A stretch of 64,000 bases of DNA, taken from NCBI RefSeq assembly GCF_015245355.1, contig NZ_CP063311.1, forward strand, positions 2,577,217 to 2,641,216. The letters are read 5' to 3'. Positions within the stretch are counted from its first letter, which is position 1. The number at the start of each line of letters is the position of its first letter. Source of the stretch: Anabaenopsis elenkinii CCIBt3563. Lineage in GTDB: Bacteria > Cyanobacteriota > Cyanobacteriia > Cyanobacteriales > Nostocaceae. Under the pieces are notes generated by a model. That model was not told the DNA's origin, made no database searches, and worked only from the letters and a program-made list of their open reading frames with translations. Shown piece after piece: positions 54,857 through 63,945 of this stretch. A program made the translations under genes and the position numbers.

Positions 54857-55699
54857 TTGACGATTTTGAACATCCCCAACTCACGACTAAAACTGATTTT
54901 AATCTACGGGTTATTAGCAGCGATCGCACTGATAACTCTTTTTCCCTTACTCTGGCTCATCAGTACAGCCTTAAAGTCTCCCACAGAAAATATTTTACAG
55001 TCCCCGCCCCAGTTATTACCCAGTCAACCCACACTCAATAACTTCTTGACTGTGTGGCGATCGCTACCTTTTGCACAATATATCTATAATAGCACCTTAG
55101 TAGCAGTGCTTACAGTAGCATTAAATCTACTGTTTTGTTCCCTAGCGGCTTACCCCTTAGCCAGACTATCATTTGTGGGGAGAAACTCAATTTTTCTGGC
55201 CATCGTCTCTACAATCATGATCCCGTTTCAAATCGTCATGATTCCCCTATATATATTGACAGTGCAACTGGGTTTAAGAAACACTTACTTAGGAATCATT
55301 TTTCCCAGTTTAGCCTCAGCTTTTGGCATTTTTTTACTGCGACAAGCCTTTATGGGTGTCCCCAAAGAACTAGAAGAATCTGCCCGCATGGATGGTAGTT
55401 CTGAACTAGGCTTATGGTGGCATATAATGTTACCAGCAATTCGCCCAGCATTAGTTACCCTGTCTATTTTTGTATTTATCGGCTCTTGGAGTGACTTTCT
55501 TTGGCCCTTAATAGTGATTCAAGATGAAAGCCTATATACCCTTCCCTTGGGAGTCGCCAAATTAGCCGGGACATTTTCTTTAGATTGGCGCTTAGTAGCT
55601 GCTGGTTCCATCATATCCGTTGCCCCCATATTGCTATTATTTTTATTTTTACAGCGCTACATCGTACCAACAGAAACTAATACTGGTGTTAAAGGTTGA
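54857..55699 (+). CDS. Carbohydrate ABC transporter permease (MalG type, orphan)
   Basis: Permease of a CUT1-type importer, 280 residues. Six helices begin with LILIYGLLAAIALITLFPLLWLISTAL; the EAA loop EESARMDGSSELGLWWHIMLPAIRPAL is conserved. The start is TTG at 54857 (MTILNIPNSRLK). Unlike the pair at 20575-22343 it stands alone without a MalF-type partner, binding protein or ATPase in the window. Partners are likely encoded elsewhere; the substrate is unknown. Confidence 0.92.
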   Translation: MTILNIPNSRLKLILIYGLLAAIALITLFPLLWLISTALKSPTENILQSPPQLLPSQPTLNNFLTVWRSLPFAQYIYNSTLVAVLTVALNLLFCSLAAYPLARLSFVGRNSIFLAIVSTIMIPFQIVMIPLYILTVQLGLRNTYLGIIFPSLASAFGIFLLRQAFMGVPKELEESARMDGSSELGLWWHIMLPAIRPALVTLSIFVFIGSWSDFLWPLIVIQDESLYTLPLGVAKLAGTFSLDWRLVAAGSIISVAPILLLFLFLQRYIVPTETNTGVKG

Positions 55700-55775
55700 A
55701 ACACCACCGCAGTCCTAAAAATTGTCTGATTTTATAGCCAGTCAAAGCTACCATTACTAACTGGTACACCCAGGT

Positions 55776-58700
55776 TCATATCACTTTTAAACCGAAGTTC
55801 ACCTGGTAAGGCTCCTCCATTGTTTGCTGATTACTGGCTTTGATAGCATCCAGATAGGGTTGTAAAACTTGCCACTGTGGCAAATTCACACGATAAGTGA
55901 TATTTCCGCGTTTTTTAAACAGTGGTGCTGCCGCAATAGACTGGTAGAGAGAATTATGTTCAGCACTTTCACTCAGCCAAGCAGAATCTGGAGTTGCAGG
56001 TATTAAACCGGGAGGTAACTCACCTTCGAGGAAAGCTAATAAGCGTTCCTGACAAATACTCGTATTAATACCATCACCCTCAAATAGCTGGAGAATCTCC
56101 TCAAAAGATAAAGTTCTCTCAGAACAATATTCCAGTAACTTCATCAACAAGAAATAGTCACTGTATAATTGTCGGGATGGTTCTAAAACATGAGGATGCA
56201 AAGGTAACATGGCTAAACCATAGGCTACCCGACTACAATTAGGAGTGCCGTTTTTACCCAGATATAAATCTTGAATGATCTTACTTTGGGGCAGTGTTTC
56301 CTGTAGCCAAGTATTCACAATTCCTAAAGAAGCCATCCCCCCAGTTAAAATAGCCTGATTAATTGCGGTCGCAGGTATACCGCTAACTGCTAAAAACTTG
56401 TTCAATTCTTGGTTTAAACGTCTCACAAAGGGAATCAAGACATGGTTTTCTAAGTCGCTGCGCCGTAATAACCACCGTTGATCTGCTAATTCCAGACAAA
56501 AAGAATCCTGCTGTTGTAAAATTAGCTTTAAAGCCAAGGCTGCATCTAGTACCGCCTGTCCTAACAAAGAACTTTGTAACTTCTGCTGGAGACGAATCCG
56601 AGCCTTAATATCCGGTTCCCCTACTTGTGGTAAATCTAATTCTGCTAGTCCTAAACTGCCAGTAAAACTTACTTTACCAGAAAAGGTAGGTTGCCATTGC
56701 CAAAAGTTGTTGGCTATTGTTGTACCCTCTCCCTCCTGATTGTCGCGTCTTTGTCGATATGTGGGGGGAAGCAGCAACTGACAGATAATATCTTGCTCAA
56801 TGGCATTACTAGCGTAAGCAAAACTATGGAGCATGAAATCACTGTGTACTAATTGCTGTAGGGTATCTGGTAAATTAACTAGGGCCATTTCCGTTGTAGT
56901 TGCGCCAATATTAATCACCAAGGTGTAACCAACCACAGAATCATTATCAGGTCTGGCTGGATTTAATCCCGGGTAATCGCTAATTTGCACTGTTTCACCA
57001 TTAGCGCCATCAAGTCTACTTAATAGACTAGCGATGGCTTCCTCCACAAAAAACACCTGCTGTGGATGTGGAACTAGTTTGCTAGCAAGTACAGCTTCGC
57101 GCACATTAAAGCGATATGTTTCTGAGCAGCTAGATGGACAGGTGCAAATCACACCAGTAATGTTATGAATAATCTCATGGAATGTTTCTTGATTTAAACC
57201 CACAGCACTAGCGGTTAAACCTTGAGTGGTACTATCACGATCAGATTTTAAAGTTAACAGTAACTTAGAGAGCGATCGCACAACCCAAATTAAAGGACCC
57301 GCAGAGAACTTGTTGAACTGCAATATAGGTTCCCATGTTTGTTGTTGATTCTGATATGGGATAGCTACCTGCAAATATGGCTTCAACTGTACTGAATAAA
57401 AATTATGCTTCTCTTCCTGTGTAGTGTCCCTATTCTCTGAACTTTCTGTTTCCGCTAGAGGTACAGAAGCTGTGGGTAGATACACCTCTGCTGGTAAACG
57501 AAACGATTCTTGAAAAGAACTCAGCCCCGGTTGCTTATCTGCTGACCAGCAGATAGGATAAACCACAGCAGTGGAACGATTCAACAAAGCCGCAGAAATT
57601 CCAGTAGTACCCAGATCAATACCCAGATACCAAACTGATTCCTGGATATTTAGCGCCACATCTTGATTCTTGACAAAGTTAGAACTACCTCTTAATGAGG
57701 CTCTGTGCTCACCAGTCACTTGCTCTTGTTTTTCTGTAGTGGGGCTAAAATCTAACTCAGCTTCGGTTTGTGGCCAACAGATGCGATTAATCTGGAATAT
57801 ATCCACATCAGAGTCAGCCTCAGTTGCAGTTTCAAAATTTTCTGGGGGCTGGTTTATAGTATCTTCCAAATCTGCCAACAGTAGACTCAAGTTAAAATCC
57901 GGCTCTAGCATTTCACTCAGGTCGGCTAAATCCTGATCCAATTCTTGGGTCAGCCCTTGACTCAGACTCATATCAGCCTGATTAACAGACTGGTTTTCCC
58001 CTGGTGATAGCTGGCGTGGCGTAACCATGGGTAACTCTGTAGGCCCTTGGGAAATATCCCTGTCTAAATTTTCCAGATCCTGCTCATCAAGTACCAGTGA
58101 AGACTGCTGACTATCATCAACCCCTGCTGTTTCCAACCGAGAAGAAATTTCTAACTCATCTTCTTGACCATCTAAATCAGTACATAATTCACTCACTGGT
58201 CTAATTGTATCAGCACTGCTTGGCTGTATCGAAACAGTATCAGTTAACCCCTGTGCTGTTGGCGACAAGTCAGATAAATCAGCAGGTTTTTCTGGGTTGC
58301 TATCTTCCTCACAATACAGTTGTGTCCATAACTCTGATTCTGCATCTGCTTCTGGTAACAAAGAATCTAATAACTTTTGCACTCCTGCAATAGGAGATTC
58401 AGCAGTAGTCTCTACAATATCCTTTCCCGAACTGTCCTCTGCTTCTAAGGGATTACTTGGTGATACAGGTATAGTTTCTGCAAAATTCGACGGTTGTAAA
58501 TCTTCTACATCACCCCTCGAGATAGTTAAATTATCATTACCCCATAAACTAGTGTAAAGTTCATCGACTTGATCACCTCGTGATTCCAAGCTATCCACAA
58601 CTTTACTAAGTGATAGATCATCATCTGCACCAAGCTCTAAAGGCACTGCATCACCATGATCTGTAACTACCACGTCTTCTTCTTGGTTATTCAGTGTCAC

Positions 58701-59750
58701 TACAGATGAAGCTCCTGGCGCCATAAATTCCCACGACTGACTTGTGTCGTCGCTGACATCCTCTGGTTCTACTGCTGGGACAACATTATTTACCTGGGTT
58801 AATAATGTTGGTGGTGGAGATAGGGGTTCTTGTTTTTCCAACTCCGGGACAGATAACAGAGTCGTCGCGGCTTGTTGCTGCAACTGCTGCGTTAAGTTTT
58901 TCACAAAGTTGGTCATCAACTGCTCACCCTGCACACCTGTACTGTGCATTCTCGCCAACCCTTGATTTAAAGATTGGTGATAAGTATTGATATTTCGTTG
59001 TAGCGCCTCAAAGACGAAATTTACAGTGCCATCCAGGGATAATAGACGTTGGTCTAGTTCCTTGGTCAGATGTGTTAACCGTTGCGCCTGTTCTGATGTT
59101 TGTAATAAAGGTTGACTCCCAGAGAATGCTGATGTAGTCTCATTAATTCTACTAGGACTAGTGGAGTCTTTGGCAAAATTGTCTACTATCTGTGGTATTA
59201 AATTAGAGACAATACGGCTCATAAGTAACTGCAAAAATTCGGAAATCATCTGCTCCTGGTGAGCATACTGCTGGCTTAAAGAGTAGTTGTGCAGTTTCCT
59301 TTGCTCTAGCTGTCTAATTTCTTGTGCAAGAATTTTCCGTTCTTGCATCATTGCAGCTAATTCCGCTTGTAATGGCTGTATTAATGTTGATAATTCACTT
59401 TGTAATTGCTTTAATGATAAATTAGCTTGTTCCTGGTCACCTTGGTTTTGCTCTGTCCTTTGGCTACCCTGAGGGGAGGAAGGAGATTGATACTCATTAG
59501 CCTGAGTGAGAGATTTCTCTGACAAACCTGACTTTTCCACGGACACGGTCAACTGGTTTTGAGCATGACTATTTACAGTCTCATTTTCTTTTTCCTGGAC
59601 AAGGAAGGTACGCAGTTTTTCTAAAACCTCCCTCGTGTCCGACCCTTGACCAGCTAGAAGCGTTAATTCCGGCTGTTTACGGCTGTTGATTAAGTTGTCA
59701 ATATCTGCAATTAATTTCTGGATTTCATCTGCGCGGGAAGTCACTTTCAA
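55776..59750 (-). CDS. Giant coiled-coil and Hsp70/actin-like ATPase protein (1324 aa)
   Basis: Not assigned to a named family. Residues 1 to about 290 are helical and Gln/Glu-rich (LQSELSTLIQPLQAELAAMMQERKILAQEIRQLEQRKL), a likely coiled coil. Residues about 300-690 are acidic, Ser/Thr/Glu-rich and probably disordered. From about 705 an actin-like/Hsp70-like nucleotide-binding domain begins: phosphate 1 YLGIDLGTTGISAAL (about 707), phosphate 2 VINIGATTTEMALV (about 948), adenosine loop ILTGGMASLGIVN (about 1135). An adaptor or scaffold with ATPase switching is a reasonable inference. No signal peptide; single-gene unit. Confidence 0.85.
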   Translation of the reverse strand: MKVTSRADEIQKLIADIDNLINSRKQPELTLLAGQGSDTREVLEKLRTFLVQEKENETVNSHAQNQLTVSVEKSGLSEKSLTQANEYQSPSSPQGSQRTEQNQGDQEQANLSLKQLQSELSTLIQPLQAELAAMMQERKILAQEIRQLEQRKLHNYSLSQQYAHQEQMISEFLQLLMSRIVSNLIPQIVDNFAKDSTSPSRINETTSAFSGSQPLLQTSEQAQRLTHLTKELDQRLLSLDGTVNFVFEALQRNINTYHQSLNQGLARMHSTGVQGEQLMTNFVKNLTQQLQQQAATTLLSVPELEKQEPLSPPPTLLTQVNNVVPAVEPEDVSDDTSQSWEFMAPGASSVVTLNNQEEDVVVTDHGDAVPLELGADDDLSLSKVVDSLESRGDQVDELYTSLWGNDNLTISRGDVEDLQPSNFAETIPVSPSNPLEAEDSSGKDIVETTAESPIAGVQKLLDSLLPEADAESELWTQLYCEEDSNPEKPADLSDLSPTAQGLTDTVSIQPSSADTIRPVSELCTDLDGQEDELEISSRLETAGVDDSQQSSLVLDEQDLENLDRDISQGPTELPMVTPRQLSPGENQSVNQADMSLSQGLTQELDQDLADLSEMLEPDFNLSLLLADLEDTINQPPENFETATEADSDVDIFQINRICWPQTEAELDFSPTTEKQEQVTGEHRASLRGSSNFVKNQDVALNIQESVWYLGIDLGTTGISAALLNRSTAVVYPICWSADKQPGLSSFQESFRLPAEVYLPTASVPLAETESSENRDTTQEEKHNFYSVQLKPYLQVAIPYQNQQQTWEPILQFNKFSAGPLIWVVRSLSKLLLTLKSDRDSTTQGLTASAVGLNQETFHEIIHNITGVICTCPSSCSETYRFNVREAVLASKLVPHPQQVFFVEEAIASLLSRLDGANGETVQISDYPGLNPARPDNDSVVGYTLVINIGATTTEMALVNLPDTLQQLVHSDFMLHSFAYASNAIEQDIICQLLLPPTYRQRRDNQEGEGTTIANNFWQWQPTFSGKVSFTGSLGLAELDLPQVGEPDIKARIRLQQKLQSSLLGQAVLDAALALKLILQQQDSFCLELADQRWLLRRSDLENHVLIPFVRRLNQELNKFLAVSGIPATAINQAILTGGMASLGIVNTWLQETLPQSKIIQDLYLGKNGTPNCSRVAYGLAMLPLHPHVLEPSRQLYSDYFLLMKLLEYCSERTLSFEEILQLFEGDGINTSICQERLLAFLEGELPPGLIPATPDSAWLSESAEHNSLYQSIAAAPLFKKRGNITYRVNLPQWQVLQPYLDAIKASNQQTMEEPYQVNFGLKVI

Positions 59751-60435
59751 TTACCTTGGCTAGAATTATGATTTACATGAGAATTACCACATTTCACCAG
59801 GTGGTAACAGTTTGACAAAACCTACTAAAATATACTAGTCTAAAAAAAGAATTTATTTTCATATAATGTGCTTGTTTTTCTCACACTATAAGCAATGTTA
59901 CAGAAATCCTCAAGCTGGGCACGTACTAGAGCAATTAATACACCTAAATAATCACTGAACTAAAAAGGGGCATTTCTAATTGATTTTTTCTCTGTGTGAA
60001 CAGCTAGAATATGAAATTGGCAAAAATTTACTATCTTGAGTATCATTGACATTGTTTGCTCATATTTTACAGTTATAAAATCTGCCATGAATTTGACTGC
60101 CAAAGAATGCTTCTGTCAGCTAATAAGAGACTTTTTGCAGAGTATTTAAGTAATTTAGGGTTTAGGCAAGTGTTACACAAAATTCTCATTTTTTGTTTGT
60201 AGTCTTTGCTGTAGTTACCTAAGTAGAGAGGAATATACTCCTCACCACGAGCTAGGGCTGGGTATTATGCCAGTTAGGTAATTACCGTAATTATGACCTA
60301 AAGGATTCCTATCCGATTTTTAAATAGGCTATAGTATCTATTCCTTGTTTCCTTCCCATACTAATAAACAAGAATTGTCAGCACATGATATTTTTCTGCT
60401 CATGGACTGAGTAACTAGCATCTTGAGACGCAGTA
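59751..60435. other. Divergent spacer, no gene seen
   Basis: About 685 bp of AT-rich sequence between the giant ATPase gene (minus) and the DUF2232 gene (plus). It must contain both promoters. The GGAATATACTCCTCACCACGAGC stretch at 60231 has a CTCCTCACC core reminiscent of the Yfr1 small RNA, but without a matching flanking stem pair I do not call it. A few 20-codon frames exist and look random. Confidence 0.4.
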
Positions 60436-61212
60436 TTGACTATCCCGGAAGACTCAGATCAAAGTCGTTCAAACTTTTTTTTCACCATGAGCATTTCAAA
60501 TTCTCTCCCAGATGAAAACCCATCCCCGGAATTTGCAGAGTCCATTAACAAACAATTGGAACAAGAACATTTGCGGCGACCTAGACTCAAAGTTGACGCC
60601 CCTTTAAGAATGGTGGAAACAGCATTTTTAGCCAGTGCTGCTAGCTTGATTTGGTTGATTAATTTCTACTTTCCTTTGGGTCCGGTATTACGGATCTTCT
60701 TTCCTGTACCCATCAGTCTAGTTTACCTGCGTTGGGGCAAAAGAGCTGCTTGGATGGCTGCTGTTACTTCTAGTTTGCTGCTATCAGTTCTCATGGGGCC
60801 TGTTCGTAGTCTATTATTTGTTATGCCCTTTGCCTTTATGGGTGTGCTTTTAGGCTCAACATGGTATCGTCGTGTTCCCTGGATTGTGTCTATTACCTTG
60901 GGTACGCTCTTGGGTACATTAGGGGTGTTTTTTCGGTTGTGGTTGCTGTCTATCTTATCGGGTGATGACCTGTGGGTTTATGTGATTAACCAGGTAACAG
61001 AACTGATAGAGTGGGTATTTTTAAGGCTACAATTATTAGCTAGCCCTAGTTTGTTTGTAGTCCAAGTGGGAGCAGTGGCTTTAATTGTCTTCAATAATTT
61101 TATTTACCTGTTTATGGTACACCTGGCAGCATGGCTATTATTGGGCGCTATTGGAAATCCCATTCCCCGTCCGCCACAATGGGTACAGGTTCTTATGGAT
61201 TATGAAGGTTGA
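60436..61212 (+). CDS. DUF2232 membrane protein
   Basis: A 258-residue polytopic membrane protein of the DUF2232 type. A hydrophilic N-terminal lead of about 60 residues precedes several helices (FLASAASLIWLINFYFPLG, FFPVPISLVYLRWGKRAAWMAAV, LLLSVLMGPVRSLLFVMPFAFMGVLLG, IVSITLGTLLGTLGVFFRLWLL, VQVGAVALIVFNNFIYLFM). Function is unknown; some members are thought to act in cobalamin or transport contexts. An ATG at 60487 (MSISNSLPDEN) is a good alternative start. The stop precedes the CobT-family gene by 4 bp, so the two are one operon. Confidence 0.85.
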   Translation: MTIPEDSDQSRSNFFFTMSISNSLPDENPSPEFAESINKQLEQEHLRRPRLKVDAPLRMVETAFLASAASLIWLINFYFPLGPVLRIFFPVPISLVYLRWGKRAAWMAAVTSSLLLSVLMGPVRSLLFVMPFAFMGVLLGSTWYRRVPWIVSITLGTLLGTLGVFFRLWLLSILSGDDLWVYVINQVTELIEWVFLRLQLLASPSLFVVQVGAVALIVFNNFIYLFMVHLAAWLLLGAIGNPIPRPPQWVQVLMDYEG

Positions 61213-61216
61213 GTAA

Positions 61217-62347
61217 TTGATTCGTATTTATACCCAAATCCAACAGGGTCAAAAATGGATTGCTAAGTATAGGGATTGTTTACCCCTGTTTGCCTGTGTT
61301 TTAGGTTTTACTGACACTGGCCTAATTCCGGGTATTTCCGCCGCAGGTAGTACTCCAGAAGCACGAAAGTATACAGCTTGTGCTGATGCCGAATTTTTAT
61401 ATTCTGGACCAGAACGAAAACCTCTCTATCCCCTACCACCACTGACTGCGGGAGCTTCACCGGTAATAATTTCTCGTGCTGTGGTTGAGGCGCTCAATAT
61501 TCCAATTTATTTGTTTAATGCGGGTTTACCCCAGCCTCCAGCAGTACCAGTTATTGATCTGGGGGGCTACCCGGCTAACTGTTTAAGTAAAGGTGCTGCT
61601 ATGAACATCACAACGGTACGCCACTTGCTCAAGCAGGGTCAACTCTGGGGAGAACGCCTGGCTACTAATGTTAAACAAGGGTATGTCATTTTAGGTGAGT
61701 GCGTTGTCGGAGGTACTACAACAGCCCTAGCAATTTTAACTGGTTTGGGTATAGATGCTAGGGAAAAAGTCAACAGTAGCCACCCTGTTTGTAATCATAG
61801 ACAAAAGTCCGCAGTAGTACAAGCCGGGCTGGAAAGGATGAGGCTCCTAAGGGAAAAACAATCCTCTCCCCCCCGTGATGTTATAGATCCTTTACAACTT
61901 GTAGCCGCAGTGGGTGATCCCATGCAGGTGGTGGTCGCTGGAATGACTATCGCTGCTAGTCGCCATTGTGGGGTTTTACTGGCAGGTGGCACACAGATGC
62001 TGGCAGTTTATGCCTTAATAAATGCGATCGCTGATGCCTATGGCTTGTCTTGGCAACCAGCAGAAGTAGTGGTAGGTACAACCCGTTGGGTAGCAGAAGA
62101 TCCAACTGGTAAAACCGTTGACTTAGCCATGAGCTTAGGTCAAAATATCCCTCCTCTACTTGCTACTCAGTTAAGTTTTGCTAACTCTCGTTATCCCCAA
62201 CTTCAAGCTTATGAGCAGGGCTTTGTCAAAGAAGGGATAGGCGCTGGAGGTGCTTGTATTGCTGCTCACCTCAAGCAAGATTGGCAGCAAAATCAACTTT
62301 TAACTGCCATTGAAGCTCAACTAGATCGCTATATCTCTAATTGCTAA
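61217..62347 (+). CDS. cobT: CobT-family nicotinate-nucleotide-dependent phosphoribosyltransferase
   Basis: Member of the nicotinate mononucleotide-dimethylbenzimidazole phosphoribosyltransferase family (TIGR00303-type), 376 residues, normally used to activate the lower ligand of cobalamin-like cofactors. It starts near IRIYTQIQQGQKWIAKYRD and has the glycine-rich GYVILGECVVGGTTTALAILTGLGIDA and the C-terminal GAGGACIAAHL, typical of the group. Cyanobacteria make pseudocobalamin with adenine, so the base may not be dimethylbenzimidazole. ATG is lacking; the start is TTG. The stop is followed by mobile-element debris. Confidence 0.85.
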   Translation: MIRIYTQIQQGQKWIAKYRDCLPLFACVLGFTDTGLIPGISAAGSTPEARKYTACADAEFLYSGPERKPLYPLPPLTAGASPVIISRAVVEALNIPIYLFNAGLPQPPAVPVIDLGGYPANCLSKGAAMNITTVRHLLKQGQLWGERLATNVKQGYVILGECVVGGTTTALAILTGLGIDAREKVNSSHPVCNHRQKSAVVQAGLERMRLLREKQSSPPRDVIDPLQLVAAVGDPMQVVVAGMTIAASRHCGVLLAGGTQMLAVYALINAIADAYGLSWQPAEVVVGTTRWVAEDPTGKTVDLAMSLGQNIPPLLATQLSFANSRYPQLQAYEQGFVKEGIGAGGACIAAHLKQDWQQNQLLTAIEAQLDRYISNC

Positions 62348-62356
62348 TGAACTAAG

Positions 62357-62448
62357 CCGGTCAGTCACCCGACCGACTCGTTTACAAAACCGTACGTGAG
62401 ACTTTCACCTCATACGGATCCTCAGTGATATGGTTCTTGTCATGAATA
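62357..62448 (-). mobile_element. Group II intron fragment
   Basis: On the minus strand, ATCACTGAGGATCCGTATGAGG and GTGAAAGTCTCACGTACGGTTTTG match the well-known conserved segment of bacterial group II introns near the start of their ORF domain, ending in the stem GTCGGTCGG/CTGACCGGC. Only about 90 bp remain, with no reverse transcriptase. It is cut off by the IS630-type element at 62453. Confidence 0.65.
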
Positions 62449-62470
62449 GTTATAGCAACCGCCAAGGAGG

Positions 62471-62953
62471 TTAGGACGCAAAAAGCAAGACATCCTCAAT
62501 GGCATCTCGTAAAGAATCAAACCGCTCAAGTTTTTTGCGGATTCGACTTTTTAACCAAGACCAACATTTTTCAATCTGATTCAGGTCTGGAGAATAAGGT
62601 GGTAGGTACAGCACTTCACACCCTGCGTACTGAATCAGTTGTTGAATGCGCCCACCTTTATGAAATGTGGCATTATCCATCACCACAACCTGTCCTGGTT
62701 TGAGTGTGGGAAGCAAACAAGCTTCAAGCCAAGTCTCAAATACTATTCGATTACACGCACCCTCAACAGTGAAAGGAGCTATCAGCTTATGGTTACACAG
62801 CGCGGCAATTATGTTCACCCGACCTTCACGACGACCTGATTTAAGTGCATGGAAGCGCTGTCCTTTTGAGTTCCAACCGTAATCATACTGGTCTCGGTTG
62901 TCCATTCCTGACTCATCGAGGTATACAATCTTCTCCACAGGTAACTCAGACAA
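62471..62953 (-). CDS. IS630 transposase, catalytic part (orfB)
   Basis: The DDE part of an IS630-family transposase: VYLDESGMDN (first Asp), VVMDNATFHKG (second Asp) and PYSPDLNQIEKCWSWLK (Glu). The native protein should be a fusion with the upstream frame through a -1 slip at eight A (T8 at 63009-63016 on this strand's complement). The annotated ATG-less frame starts at SELPVEK, but the fused frame continues from TRKKKTYGYRERDEVKRQ. Confidence 0.9.
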   Translation of the reverse strand: MSELPVEKIVYLDESGMDNRDQYDYGWNSKGQRFHALKSGRREGRVNIIAALCNHKLIAPFTVEGACNRIVFETWLEACLLPTLKPGQVVVMDNATFHKGGRIQQLIQYAGCEVLYLPPYSPDLNQIEKCWSWLKSRIRKKLERFDSLRDAIEDVLLFAS

Positions 62954-62958
62954 CTGCG

Positions 62959-63345
62959 TTACGAAAGCCTGTCGTTTGACCTCATCGCGCTCACGGTAGC
63001 CATAAGTCTTTTTTTTCGCGTAAAACCAATTTTTTTCAAAGCTCTTGAGATTGTGCGATCGCTAATTTCTTCAGGCCAAAGTGAGGCCATCTCTACTTGG
63101 GTTTTATCGCCATGTACGGAAGCAAACTCACGAAATTTTTCCCAATCGGTAATTTTGTGACCATTCCCAGGACGCTGATTAGGCAAGGCTTGGAAGTCCC
63201 CCGTTTCGGTTTTTCGCTTCAACCATAGGGTGATGGTGTTGCGACTAATATTAAACATTTGACTGGCTTGAGTTTTCTTCAAGCCATCGAGTTCAATCGC
63301 TTGGATTACTTTTTGACGAAGGTCGTAACTGTACGGCTTGGGCAT
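62959..63345 (-). CDS. IS630 transposase, DNA-binding part (orfA)
   Basis: 128-residue N-terminal part of the transposase with a paired helix-turn-helix (SYDLRQKVIQAIELDGLKKTQASQMFNISRNTITLWLKRKTETG) that binds the terminal repeats. Frame ends shortly after the A8 slip site at RKKRLMATVSAMRS. In the -1 frame the sequence becomes RKKKTYGYRERDEVKRQAF, the normal continuation. Start MPKPYSYDLRQKV is the family N terminus. Confidence 0.9.
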   Translation of the reverse strand: MPKPYSYDLRQKVIQAIELDGLKKTQASQMFNISRNTITLWLKRKTETGDFQALPNQRPGNGHKITDWEKFREFASVHGDKTQVEMASLWPEEISDRTISRALKKIGFTRKKRLMATVSAMRSNDRLS

Positions 63346-63436
63346 ATACCTGTAGCAAGCGATCGCTTCACATGAAAAGGGACTACTTATAGTTTATGCT
63401 TAAATTACCTTGGCGGTTGCTATACTAAAAATATAG

Positions 63437-63640
63437 TCAAATATTTTTAGCTTGGTAAGGTCTAAACCTGACTGGGCTAACTACAAGCCTCTCTACTGAG
63501 TTTCCATCAAAGATAGAGTCCCCAGCTACCTTTCTTAATATATTTAGGGAACCATTCAAGTCTGCTGAATATATTTTCCCAGACTTAGACCTAAATAAAC
63601 CTCTCTTGATTCTTTTACCTAAATACCTGTAAGACTTCCA
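63437..63640 (-). pseudogene. TnpB (IS200/IS605) C-terminal remnant
   Basis: A 67-codon open stretch on the minus strand reading WKSYRYLGKRIKRGLFRSKS and GKIYSADLNGSLNILRKVAG and ending VSPVRFRPYQAKNI. The RGLFRS..ADLNGSLNILRK block is the conserved C terminus of TnpB, the RNA-guided nuclease ancestor of Cas12. It is preceded by a stop codon and lacks the rest of the gene, so it is dead. Confidence 0.75.
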
Positions 63641-63731
63641 TCACTGGCTGTCTTTTTGTCGTGGCAATGTCTGTACATCCCAGAAGGTATTGTGGCATTA
63701 TCTGAGACTTGTCATCTCATAATAATTGACA

Positions 63732-63755
63732 CTCCCCACGGCTAGAAGCCGGGGG
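63732..63755 (-). repeat. IS200/IS605-type terminal hairpin
   Basis: CTCCCCACGGCT-AG-AAGCCGGGGG forms a strong stem, followed by GATTCTTGC on the plus strand. This is the typical right-end hairpin (GGGGAGTGTCAA on the minus strand) of TnpB-type elements, and suggests another such element extending beyond 63760 on the minus strand. Confidence 0.55.
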
Positions 63756-63781
63756 ATTCTTGCTTCACGGGGATTCCAATG

Positions 63782-63945
63782 AATTTACCCGCGCTAACGC
63801 GCCGCTCCGCTAACTGCAAGCATCTTGACCGTGTGCCCCACGGCTGCAAGTTTGCGGGTAAATGGTTGTTTTACTCGATTTCACCATTATATCACTGTGG
63901 CTAAAGCCAGTCAATCGTTCTAATGCGACTAAAGTCGCTAGCGCA
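63782..63945. repeat. Structured region with three stems
   Basis: ATTTACCCGC (63783-63792) pairs with GCGGGTAAAT (63854-63863) across about 60 GC-rich bases that include GCGCTAACGCGC. Two TAAA-loop hairpins, CTGTGGCTAAAGCCAG (63895-63910) and GCGACTAAAGTCGC (63927-63940 approx.), follow. It may be the decayed end or reRNA/omegaRNA-like region of a TnpB element. Confidence 0.35.

Larger units (their letters stand above)
62453..63422 (-). mobile_element. Complete IS630-type element (970 bp, TA target duplication)
   Basis: 15-bp exact terminal inverted repeats TAGCAACCGCCAAGG at 62453-62467 and (inverted) 63408-63422, flanked by TA on both sides (62451-62452 and 63423-63424), the IS630/Tc1-mariner signature. 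Two overlapping-frame genes encode the transposase. It shares its left end with the miniature element inside the Uma2 gene at 9428-9528. Confidence 0.9.

Noticed and set aside
60231..60260. Yfr1-type small RNA
   Set aside because: Only a CTCCTCACC core is shared; the flanking stems of Yfr1 are not seen.
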